This document shows, piece by piece, positions 1-5,273 of a DNA stretch of 5,273 nucleotides. The DNA comes from Gammaproteobacteria bacterium (GTDB taxonomy: Bacteria; Pseudomonadota; Gammaproteobacteria; Enterobacterales; Alteromonadaceae): positions 1 to 5,273 of the forward strand of contig JAMCWV010000120.1 in the NCBI GenBank assembly GCA_023481025.1. The letters run 5' to 3'. Each line of letters begins with the position of its first letter. The stretch's first letter is position 1. The notes under the pieces were generated by a model, which saw only the letters and a list, made by a program, of their open reading frames with translations, ran no database searches and had not been told where the DNA came from. Made by a program: the position numbers and the translations under genes.

Positions 1-90
1 CGGGTTGGTCACTGGAATATACTGGGTGGCTTGTGACTCGACAAACTCACCATCGATAAATAACTTCACTTTCTTGCTGTTGCTAGCCAT
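1..90 (-). CDS. mmsA: Methylmalonate-semialdehyde dehydrogenase (CoA-acylating), N-terminal fragment
   Basis: Only the first 30 codons are in the window; the gene runs off the left edge. The peptide starts MASNSKKVKLFIDGEFVES and continues to VTNP. This is the typical opening of CoA-acylating methylmalonate-semialdehyde dehydrogenases: a short polar start, the KLFIDGEFVES strand, then V-TNP ahead of the Rossmann domain. The family oxidises methylmalonate semialdehyde to propionyl-CoA (and malonate semialdehyde to acetyl-CoA) with NAD and CoA, in valine and myo-inositol breakdown in the cytoplasm. The ATG is preceded five bases upstream by an AGAGG ribosome binding site (96-100). The catalytic Cys lies outside the window, so another aldehyde dehydrogenase subfamily cannot be fully excluded. 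The divergent AraC-type regulator next door fits the mmsA assignment. Confidence 0.8.
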   Translation of the reverse strand, partial: MASNSKKVKLFIDGEFVESQATQYIPVTNP

Positions 91-95
91 GTTGA

Positions 96-100
96 CCTCT
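96..100 (-). promoter_or_regulatory. Ribosome binding site of mmsA
   Basis: On the minus strand AGAGG lies five bases before the ATG at 88-90. It supports this ATG as the start of the truncated dehydrogenase gene. Confidence 0.6.
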
Positions 101-145
101 TGCTACATACATTTCTGATGTAAATAAATTGTTTTATTACGTGTC

Positions 146-165
146 CTGCATTAGACCAAATGCAG
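146..165. promoter_or_regulatory. Dyad, candidate operator between mmsA and the AraC-type regulator
   Basis: CTGCATT and AATGCAG form perfect 7-base inverted arms around the 6-base spacer AGACCA. The dyad lies 55 bases upstream of the mmsA start codon and just upstream of the predicted -35 box of the regulator gene. A protein bound here could act on both divergent promoters. AraC-family proteins often bind direct repeats, so it may belong to another regulator; the assignment is inference from position and symmetry only. Confidence 0.35.
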
Positions 166-171
166 TCGCAC

Positions 172-200
172 TTTAGAATCGATAAAATTGCCTGTATGAT
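172..200 (+). promoter_or_regulatory. Predicted sigma-70 promoter of the AraC-family gene
   Basis: TTTAGA (172-177, four of six matches to the -35 consensus) is followed after 17 bases by TATGAT (195-200, five of six matches to the -10 consensus). Transcription would start near 206-208, giving a leader of about 30 bases before the ATG at 237. This is a consensus match by eye; no comparable strong promoter is evident for mmsA on the other strand, which would suit an activator-dependent gene. Confidence 0.5.
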
Positions 201-201
201 G

Positions 202-213
202 GACAATATTGTC
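202..213. promoter_or_regulatory. Perfect 12-bp palindrome, candidate operator at the regulator's start site
   Basis: GACAATATTGTC reads identically on both strands. It begins two bases after the predicted -10 box and so covers the expected transcription start of the AraC-type gene, a classic place for repression or autoregulation. It has no GC-rich stem or T tract, so a terminator is unlikely. Which protein binds, if any, cannot be told from the sequence. Confidence 0.4.
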
Positions 214-236
214 ATTTTCGATGAGATGCTCACTTT

Positions 237-1133
237 ATGAGTCAACCCTCTGATTGGCCCTTACTCGCCGGTAGTTCACGATTGTTGTTGCCGCCAAGTT
301 TAATTGAACAGCTGGCCCAGCATGCGCTCACCGCCGACTTATATCCAGTCGCCTATGGGCACTATTTAGAAGCGCTCGACCATCGCGTGCGACGAACTGT
401 GCATACCGATCATCTGTTGATTTTTTGCCATGCAGGACGCGGCTTTTATCGCACCGAAAATCATCAAGGCACGATTACCGCTGGGCAAGTTCTGTTCTTA
501 AAACAAGGTGTTGCCCATAGCTACCACAGCGATCGTGAACAGCCTTGGAGTATCTATTGGGCGCATTTTTCTGGTAAAAACGCCCATCGCTTCATGGATT
601 ATATTGGGATCTCCACGACCACTGAGCGACCGCCCGTGCTGTCTTTACAGCGCTGGCAAACGTTATTGCCCGACGTCAATGCGTTGTTGAATCTGCAACA
701 CCAACGCCTCACCTTTGAACGAGCGGTGCTGGCGACTTCCCTGCTGCGTAAACTGATTACCGACTTGCCGCTGCTCAGTAAAGACAGCGCCCGCCATGAA
801 GGTGGCTTTAATTTAACCGCGCTCGACCGCTTCATGCGCGACAACAGCCATCGAACGTTAGAGCTCGACGATTTAGCTGCTTTTGCTGGTTTGTCGCGCT
901 ATTACTTTAGTAAAAAGTTTCGAGAAGTGACGGGCGTACCGCCGCTGCGGTACTTTAATGAAATGAAAATTCGCAGCGCCGAGACTATGCTTACTGAAAG
1001 TAATGCGTCCGTTCGCCAAGTCGCGCTTGCGTTTGGCTTTGAAGACCCCTACTATTTTTCGCGCTTATTTAAGAAAATTACCGGCCTTGCACCACAGGTC
1101 TATCGCCAACAACAACCGGAGGAAGCACGATGA
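237..1133 (+). CDS. AraC-family transcriptional regulator, MmsR-like
   Basis: The 298-residue cytoplasmic DNA-binding protein has the normal two-part build of the family. An N-terminal cupin-type ligand/dimerisation domain covers roughly residues 30-160, with the G-x-ITAGQVLFLKQGVAHSY and WSIYWAHFSG segments. A C-terminal double helix-turn-helix covers about 195-292. The first HTH is around 210-233 (LDDLAAFAGLSRYYFSKKF); the second, around 259-283, has the diagnostic VRQVALAFGFEDPYYFSRLFKK, followed by G-x-P-x-x-YR. An in-frame TGA at 222-224 rules out a longer protein, and the ribosome site before the ATG is weak. Divergence from mmsA resembles mmsR/mmsAB of Pseudomonas, so activation of mmsA in response to a valine-pathway intermediate is the likely role; this is inferred from position. 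Its stop overlaps the next start by ATGA. Confidence 0.92.
   Translation: MSQPSDWPLLAGSSRLLLPPSLIEQLAQHALTADLYPVAYGHYLEALDHRVRRTVHTDHLLIFCHAGRGFYRTENHQGTITAGQVLFLKQGVAHSYHSDREQPWSIYWAHFSGKNAHRFMDYIGISTTTERPPVLSLQRWQTLLPDVNALLNLQHQRLTFERAVLATSLLRKLITDLPLLSKDSARHEGGFNLTALDRFMRDNSHRTLELDDLAAFAGLSRYYFSKKFREVTGVPPLRYFNEMKIRSAETMLTESNASVRQVALAFGFEDPYYFSRLFKKITGLAPQVYRQQQPEEAR
1118..1123 (+). promoter_or_regulatory. Ribosome binding site of the DUF1289 gene
   Basis: GGAGGA lies six bases before the ATG at 1130, inside the last codons of the AraC-type gene. It is the strongest Shine-Dalgarno match in the window. It fixes the DUF1289 start and implies translation from the regulator's mRNA. Confidence 0.75.
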
Positions 1134-1438
1134 GTCAGTTCGACCTCAACGACCTCCTTGCTGGCGATCTTGGCGACAGCAAGCGTCAACCCGATCAACT
1201 GGAAATGTTCGACCTACCCAACCCGTGTATTGGTGTTTGTGAGTCGGGGCCGCGCGGATACTGTCGGGGTTGTTTGCGTTCGCGGGACGAACGTTTTCAG
1301 TGGCACCAAAAGCCACCGGCCGAGCGCGCCCGCATCCTTAAGCTGTTAGCACAACGCCAAAAACGGCGAGACGCGTTTCTTCGCCAGCAACAGCAAGAGG
1401 AAGCAAAAGACAACCAACAACAGCTGGATTTGCTCTGA
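1130..1438 (+). CDS. DUF1289 family protein (YdhL-like), small cysteine-motif protein
   Basis: This is a 102-residue soluble protein of unknown function. The DUF1289 core is clear: NPCIGVC (Cys33, Cys37), then YCRGC (Cys45, Cys48), then RSRDERFQWHQ, then a basic helix around residues 60-80 ending RQKRR. The four cysteines suggest a metal site (Zn or Fe-S), but the ligand is not known. The glutamine-rich tail ends at a QLDLL terminus, and QLEMF sits at 23-27 just before the cysteine core; both resemble clamp-binding peptides. The layout is similar to E. coli YdhL as I remember it. Translation is probably coupled to the AraC-type gene through the ATGA overlap and a strong GGAGGA site, yet nothing in the protein ties it to valine catabolism. 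It converges on kdsB with 27 bases between stops. Confidence 0.9.
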   Translation: MSQFDLNDLLAGDLGDSKRQPDQLEMFDLPNPCIGVCESGPRGYCRGCLRSRDERFQWHQKPPAERARILKLLAQRQKRRDAFLRQQQQEEAKDNQQQLDLL

Positions 1439-1465
1439 CTTCCTGGTCTTGACTGTTACTTACTG

Positions 1466-2227
1466 CTATTCAGTCACGCGCTCGCGAGCGTAGTCCAAAT
1501 CTTCTGGGGTGTCGATACCACCGAGCGGTTCAATCAAGGCTTCGGCAACATGAATACGCTCGCCATACCACAACACCCGCAACTGCTCGAGTGACTCGAG
1601 CTTTTCTAATGGACTTGGCTGCCACTCCGCATAACGCTCAATAAAACCCGCGCGGTAGGCATAAATGCCAATGTGTCGCCGGTACATGCCGGTTTCAAGC
1701 TCCGCTTTGTCGCGGGCTTGGTTAAACCGCTCGCGATCCCATGGAATCGCCGCTCGGCTGAAATACAACGCATAATTTTGCGCGTCTGAGACCACTTTCA
1801 CAACATTTGGGTTAAACAAGTCATCTGAATTCGTTAGGGTCACTGCGAGTGTCGCCATTGGCGCTACGCGCTGACTCGCGAGGTTTTCCGCCACCTGACA
1901 AATAATTTCTGGCGGAATAAACGGTTCGTCGCCCTGTACGTTGACCACGACTTGATCATCCGCCAACGCTAAGCGATCAACCACTTCAGCTAACCGCTCA
2001 GTGCCTGATTGATGATCGGGCGATGTGCGCATGGCGCGACCGCCAAAATTTTTGACCACCTCTAAAATGCGATCATCGTCGGTTGCGACTATGACTTCAG
2101 CGGCACCGCTACGCACGGCACGCTCATATACGTGTTGGATCATCGGCTTACCACCGATATCCGCCAGTGGTTTACCCGGCAAGCGGCTCGAAGCATAGCG
2201 AGCTGGAATAACAACCGTGAAACTCAT
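1466..2227 (-). CDS. kdsB: 3-deoxy-manno-octulosonate cytidylyltransferase (CMP-Kdo synthetase)
   Basis: This enzyme joins CTP and Kdo to give CMP-Kdo and pyrophosphate in the cytoplasm, supplying the sugar donor for the inner core of lipopolysaccharide. The 253 residues match the family (about 250). Visible signatures are the N-terminal nucleotide-binding loop [14 protein letters not shown] (8-21), SGTERLAE (74-81), VQGDEP (97-102, whose Asp100 is in the metal-binding position), [10 protein letters not shown] (156-165), RHIGIYAYR (184-192), the [11 protein letters not shown] helix (207-217) and GIDTPEDL near the end (237-244). No part is missing. The ATG overlaps the stop of the upstream ycaR gene as ATGA (2224-2227). 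Its own Shine-Dalgarno match is poor (GGAG 11 bases upstream), so coupled translation is likely. It is the last gene of the leftward lipopolysaccharide cluster. Confidence 0.98.
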   Translation of the reverse strand: MSFTVVIPARYASSRLPGKPLADIGGKPMIQHVYERAVRSGAAEVIVATDDDRILEVVKNFGGRAMRTSPDHQSGTERLAEVVDRLALADDQVVVNVQGDEPFIPPEIICQVAENLASQRVAPMATLAVTLTNSDDLFNPNVVKVVSDAQNYALYFSRAAIPWDRERFNQARDKAELETGMYRRHIGIYAYRAGFIERYAEWQPSPLEKLESLEQLRVLWYGERIHVAEALIEPLGGIDTPEDLDYARERVTE

Positions 2228-2421
2228 GACTTCACTTGCTCCACTTCTGCGTGGGTCAATTCCCGTGCTGCACTTGCGAGTAACGCTGGAATCCCTTGTT
2301 GTACTGGGTAAGCCAATTGCTCACCACAACAGACCAACTCGGTTTTATCTTGATTCCAAACCAACTTACCTTTGCATGACGGACACGCCAAAATTCCGAG
2401 CATATTTGCACCAAGACTCAT
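2224..2421 (-). CDS. ycaR: Trm112/YcaR family small zinc-ribbon-like protein
   Basis: A 65-residue protein (family usually about 60). It has the hallmark [10 protein letters not shown] (Cys13, Cys16), then [21 protein letters not shown] with Cys31/Cys32, then an ARELT turn. Eukaryotic and archaeal Trm112 proteins activate methyltransferases. The bacterial YcaR branch sits next to kdsB/lpxK in many proteobacteria and its job is not firmly known. The first ATG is preferred over Met7 because AGGAG (2429-2433) lies seven bases upstream of it. The start is four bases beyond the lpxK stop and the stop overlaps the kdsB start, placing the gene inside the same transcription unit. The spare second cysteine at 31/32 means the exact metal ligands cannot be assigned by eye. 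Confidence 0.93.
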   Translation of the reverse strand: MSLGANMLGILACPSCKGKLVWNQDKTELVCCGEQLAYPVQQGIPALLASAARELTHAEVEQVKS

Positions 2422-2425
2422 TTAT

Positions 2426-3556
2426 CTACTCCTGCGCCATTCGGGATTCGGCCTGTAACTCAGCCTCTGCTTTCGCTTCTGCTGCTGAGAGCGGCTGGAC
2501 CCGAGCGCTCAACTGGTCAAGAAAATCATCACTAAAACGCGCTTTCACTTGCAAAAAATACCAATGGGGGCGCGCGAAACTCCGACATTTCACCGCGTCC
2601 TTCTCGGTCATCAGTACCGGCACTTCATTACTGACATTATAGAAGTCTTGTGACCGATACTGGTAATGATCAGGATAGACCCGCGTTTCCTGTATATCGA
2701 TATGCTGCGCTTTTAATAAATTGAAAAAACGTTCTGGATTACCAATACCGGCAATAGCCAACGCGCTTTCACCGTCCGGCACGTCAATTTCTTTATTATC
2801 GCTGACCCGACGCCAACCAGTTTGTTGGAGTTGCATCGCCACAAGTTTCTGCGGATGCTTACGCAAACCCAGACGACGCGCATAGTCATCTAAATCGTCT
2901 GGCTGGGCGCCATTAACCACCACCCAATCCACTTTTCGTAACCGTCGCTTACTTTCACGCAACGGACCAGCCGGCAAACGCCAACCGTTGCCGAGCCCTC
3001 GCTCACCATCAACGACTGCAATTTCAATTTGGCGGCCAAGGGCATAATGCTGCAAACCATCATCCGCGATAATTAAGTCTACATCATGTTCATTGAGCAA
3101 CAACTCAACGGCTTGCGGTCGTTTTGGTGCGACCGCCACGGGCACGTCGGTTAGCTGCGCAAGCATCAAGGGCTCGTCGCCGACCGCGCTTGGCTTACTA
3201 TCTGAATCAACCGCCTGTGGAAATGGGCCTTGTCCACCGTAACCACGACTAACAATACCAGGGCGATAGCCTTGTGCTTGAAGAGCTTCAACCAGCGCTA
3301 ACACCAGAGGTGTTTTGCCGGTGCCGCCTACCGTGACATTGCCAACGATAATCACCGGCACTGGAAATTGATGGGTTTTCTTAATGCGCACGAAAAACAA
3401 CAGACGTCGTAACCAAGCCATTAAGGTAAACAGTAAGCTGAGTGGTAATAATGGCAATAGCGGCAAAACCAAACGACGCCGATACCACCACTGGACTATT
3501 TTCGGTGGTGACGTTTTTAGACTCTCTTTACTGCGCTTATTCTGATTGTTATTCAC
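2426..3556 (-). CDS. lpxK: Tetraacyldisaccharide 4'-kinase (lipid A 4'-kinase)
   Basis: LpxK phosphorylates the 4' position of the tetraacyl-disaccharide 1-phosphate to give lipid IVA, at the cytoplasmic face of the inner membrane. Seen in order: a hydrophobic, arginine-flanked membrane anchor (about 29-56), the P-loop VGNVTVGGTGKT (71-82), IVSRGYGG (101-108), GDEP (126-129), the catalytic-type DDGLQH (165-170), NGWRLPAGPLRE (190-201), AIAGIGNPERFF (268-279), DHY (296-298) and MTEKDAVKC (316-324). At 376 residues it exceeds the roughly 330 usual for the family. The excess is a polar N-terminal stretch of about 20 residues before the anchor and an Ala/Glu-rich tail after about 355. The start is GTG, supported by AGGGA six bases upstream. 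The gene follows msbA by 36 bases and ycaR follows four bases later. Confidence 0.97.
   Translation of the reverse strand: MNNNQNKRSKESLKTSPPKIVQWWYRRRLVLPLLPLLPLSLLFTLMAWLRRLLFFVRIKKTHQFPVPVIIVGNVTVGGTGKTPLVLALVEALQAQGYRPGIVSRGYGGQGPFPQAVDSDSKPSAVGDEPLMLAQLTDVPVAVAPKRPQAVELLLNEHDVDLIIADDGLQHYALGRQIEIAVVDGERGLGNGWRLPAGPLRESKRRLRKVDWVVVNGAQPDDLDDYARRLGLRKHPQKLVAMQLQQTGWRRVSDNKEIDVPDGESALAIAGIGNPERFFNLLKAQHIDIQETRVYPDHYQYRSQDFYNVSNEVPVLMTEKDAVKCRSFARPHWYFLQVKARFSDDFLDQLSARVQPLSAAEAKAEAELQAESRMAQE
2429..2433 (-). promoter_or_regulatory. Ribosome binding site of ycaR inside the end of lpxK
   Basis: AGGAG on the minus strand is formed by the final CAG-GAG codons of lpxK and sits seven bases before the ycaR ATG. 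It decides between the two possible starts of the small protein and suggests that ribosomes finishing lpxK feed ycaR. Confidence 0.65.
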
Positions 3557-3562
3557 TGCTCA

Positions 3563-3567
3563 TCCCT
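3563..3567 (-). promoter_or_regulatory. Ribosome binding site supporting the GTG start of lpxK
   Basis: AGGGA on the minus strand is six bases before the GTG at 3554-3556. An ATG overlapping this site is out of frame and meets a stop after four codons, so GTG is the best start. It accounts for the extra polar N-terminus of LpxK. Confidence 0.55.
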
Positions 3568-3592
3568 AACCAAACTAACTGAGTCTAACGTT

Positions 3593-5273
3593 CTAGCTTG
3601 CCGTTCCGTTCTCACCGCCCACTTGCAGGTTATGCAATTGCGCATAAGCACCAGCCTGCGCAAGCAATTCCTGATGCGTACCGCGTTCGACAATGCGACC
3701 GTGATCGAGCACGAGAATTTCGTCTGCTTTCTCGATAGTCGACAAGCGATGAGCGATAACAATTGACGTTCGGTTCTGCTGCAAGTTCTCCAGAGCGGCC
3801 TGAATATGACGTTCTGACTCCGTATCCAATGCTGACGTTGCTTCATCAAGTATCAATAATGGCGCATCCCGCAGTAATGCTCGAGCTATCGCAATCCGTT
3901 GCCGTTGGCCGCCACTGAGCATCACGCCGTTTTCACCGACAATGGTGTCTAAGCCAAGCGGCATCTCATTAATGAACTCATCGGCATAGGCCAATTGAAT
4001 GGCACGATCGATGGCTTCACGCGACACCTGCTCTTGAGCACCATATGCAATGTTGTTCGCAATCGTATCATTAAAGAGCGTCACGTTCTGTGACACGACC
4101 GCAAATTGCCGCCGCAGCGACTTTAATTCGTATTCACGAATGTCGGTGCCATCAAGCTCGATCGACCCTGTTTCGTAATCATAAAAACGCGTCAACAAAT
4201 TGGAAATAGTTGACTTGCCACTACCTGAACGCCCTACCAGTGCCAATGTTTTGCCTGCCGGAACATGGAAACTCACGTCATTCAGAGCGGGACTGTCTTT
4301 ACGCGCATAACGGAAAGTTAGGTTTTTCACCGTGACATCGCCTTTCACGCGCGCAACTGTGTGGCTACCAGTATCTTTTTCTTGCTCTTCGTCCAGTACG
4401 GTAAAAATACTCGCAGCTGCCGCCAAACCACGCTGAAAATCAGCGTTCACATTGGTCAACTGTTTCAATGGCCGTAACAACATGATCATGGCCGTCAGCA
4501 TCGTCGTAAACGCACCCGGTGTCAGTTGCTCAATCATGCTCGGGAAACTGGCAATGAATAGCACTGCGGCAAGGCTCAACGAGGCAATAAACTGAATGAC
4601 GGAGGTGCTAACTGTACGAATATTGACCAACTTCATATTCTGTTGACGAGTTGCTTTGTTAACTGCACCAAAGCGCTCCGCTTCATGCTTTTGGCCTTCA
4701 AACATCACTACGACTTGATGACCGTTAATCATTTGCTCTGCAGTGGTGGTTACATTGCCCATCGCCGTTTGAATTTTGCTACTGACGTCGCGGAATTTAC
4801 GCGACACCACCGACACAACTTTGCCGATAATCGGCCCGATCACAAGGAAAACTAACGATAACTGCCAGCTGTGATAGAACATTAAGCCTAATAAACCAAT
4901 AACGAACGCACCTTCCTTAATTAAGGTCAGCACCGCACGGCTGGTGGCTTCCGCTAGCTGTTGCGTGTCATAAGTAATTTTCGAAATTAAATCACCGGTC
5001 GACACTTTGTCATGGTATGGCACCGGTAAACGCATTAAATGCTCAAACAGCTCTTGTCGCATTTTCGTTACGATCTGAAAGCCGACGTAGCTCAAGGAAT
5101 AAGTCGAGATAAAATTGAACAAGCCACGGATAACGAATATAGCCGGCACAAAAATTGCGGCGTAGACCAAAATTTGCGGGTTGCCCGCACCTAACCCGTC
5201 GTCAATCAGGGTTTCAATGTTGGCAAAAAAGAAGGTGTCGATACCGGCATAACCGAGCATGCCAAATACGGCA
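3593..5273 (-). CDS. msbA: Lipid A export ABC transporter MsbA (ATP-binding and permease), 5' end missing
   Basis: MsbA is a homodimeric inner-membrane ABC exporter that flips lipid A-core from the cytoplasmic to the periplasmic leaflet. The reading frame is open to the right edge, so the Met at 5258-5260 is internal. About 559 residues are present; by comparison with E. coli MsbA (582), roughly 30 are outside. Counting from that Met, the membrane domain fills 1-290, with helices near 30-55, 110-130, 132-155, 220-240 and 248-265. The ATPase domain then shows Walker A GRSGSGKST (343-351), the Q-loop Gln391, the signature LSGGQRQR (448-455), Walker B LLILDEATSALD (468-479) and the H-loop His504. 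RPLKQLTNVNADFQRG (263-278) and the EQEKD linker are typical of MsbA rather than other exporters. All catalytic motifs are intact. lpxK follows by 36 bases. Confidence 0.97.
   Translation of the reverse strand, partial: AVFGMLGYAGIDTFFFANIETLIDDGLGAGNPQILVYAAIFVPAIFVIRGLFNFISTYSLSYVGFQIVTKMRQELFEHLMRLPVPYHDKVSTGDLISKITYDTQQLAEATSRAVLTLIKEGAFVIGLLGLMFYHSWQLSLVFLVIGPIIGKVVSVVSRKFRDVSSKIQTAMGNVTTTAEQMINGHQVVVMFEGQKHEAERFGAVNKATRQQNMKLVNIRTVSTSVIQFIASLSLAAVLFIASFPSMIEQLTPGAFTTMLTAMIMLLRPLKQLTNVNADFQRGLAAAASIFTVLDEEQEKDTGSHTVARVKGDVTVKNLTFRYARKDSPALNDVSFHVPAGKTLALVGRSGSGKSTISNLLTRFYDYETGSIELDGTDIREYELKSLRRQFAVVSQNVTLFNDTIANNIAYGAQEQVSREAIDRAIQLAYADEFINEMPLGLDTIVGENGVMLSGGQRQRIAIARALLRDAPLLILDEATSALDTESERHIQAALENLQQNRTSIVIAHRLSTIEKADEILVLDHGRIVERGTHQELLAQAGAYAQLHNLQVGGENGTAS

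Noticed and set aside
123..138. AT-rich stem AATAAA/TTTATT upstream of mmsA, considered as a terminator or mmsA -10 region
   Set aside because: The stem has no G-C pairs and no T run after it, and the best minus-strand hexamers (TTGGTC, TAAAAC) are too weak to call a promoter.
226..240. Four-codon frame (Met-Leu-Thr-Leu-stop) ending in an ATGA overlap with the AraC-type start
   Set aside because: Too short to distinguish from chance; a leader peptide would need conservation evidence.
599..844. 81-codon open frame antisense to the AraC-type gene
   Set aside because: Shadow of a clear AraC-family coding sequence, with no recognisable domain.
1479..1490. Perfect palindrome CGCTCGCGAGCG near the kdsB 3' end
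   Set aside because: It lies within kdsB codons for Tyr-Ala-Arg-Glu-Arg, is not followed by a T tract, and such GC-rich symmetry is common in coding DNA.
1586..1600. Inverted pair CTCGAG-TGA-CTCGAG
   Set aside because: Explained by the repeated Leu-Glu-Ser-Leu-Glu codons of a conserved KdsB helix.
2217..2642. 141-codon open frame on the plus strand opposite ycaR and lpxK
   Set aside because: It is antisense to two well-recognised genes, has no family resemblance and no good ribosome site; it is a shadow frame.
3550..3563. Out-of-frame ATG with four codons just before the lpxK GTG
   Set aside because: It overlaps the ribosome site of lpxK, and such short frames arise by chance.
3553..3849. 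98-codon open frame on the minus strand overlapping the msbA 3' end
   Set aside because: It is in another frame of the highly conserved MsbA ATPase domain and its protein looks like a frame-shifted product.
4643..4855. 70-codon open frame antisense to msbA
   Set aside because: Opposite a conserved transmembrane coding region, with no support for expression.

Overview
This window looks like ordinary chromosomal DNA of a Gram-negative gammaproteobacterium. It carries lipid A/Kdo genes in the msbA-lpxK-ycaR-kdsB order known from that class, is compact (ATGA overlaps, gaps of 4 to 36 bases) and has roughly balanced base composition. Protein style is compatible with a marine Alteromonadales/Idiomarina-type organism, but that is a guess. 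I see no insertion sequence, phage gene, RNA gene, CRISPR array or origin.

Left block (1-1438). The first 30 codons of a methylmalonate-semialdehyde dehydrogenase gene (mmsA) run leftward off the edge. A 146-base divergent control region separates it from a rightward AraC-family regulator (237-1133), an arrangement like the mmsR/mmsAB pair of Pseudomonas valine catabolism. The control region has a plausible promoter for the regulator, a perfect 12-bp palindrome over the predicted transcription start, and a 7+6+7 dyad between the two genes. The regulator overlaps by ATGA a small cysteine-motif protein of the DUF1289 (YdhL-like) family, whose two ends both carry sequences resembling sliding-clamp-binding peptides.

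Right block (1466-5273, all leftward). In transcription order: msbA (5' end outside the window), lpxK (GTG start), ycaR (Trm112-like) and kdsB. MsbA flips lipid A-core across the inner membrane, LpxK adds the 4'-phosphate of lipid A, and KdsB activates Kdo as CMP-Kdo for transfer to lipid IVA. The set therefore serves one pathway, outer-membrane lipopolysaccharide assembly. The tight spacing suggests one transcript whose promoter lies beyond the right edge.

The two blocks converge with only 27 bases between the DUF1289 stop and the kdsB stop, and no classical terminator is visible there. I found no clearly new multi-gene system. The most worthwhile leads are the clamp-motif-like termini of the DUF1289 protein and the palindromes of the divergent control region.
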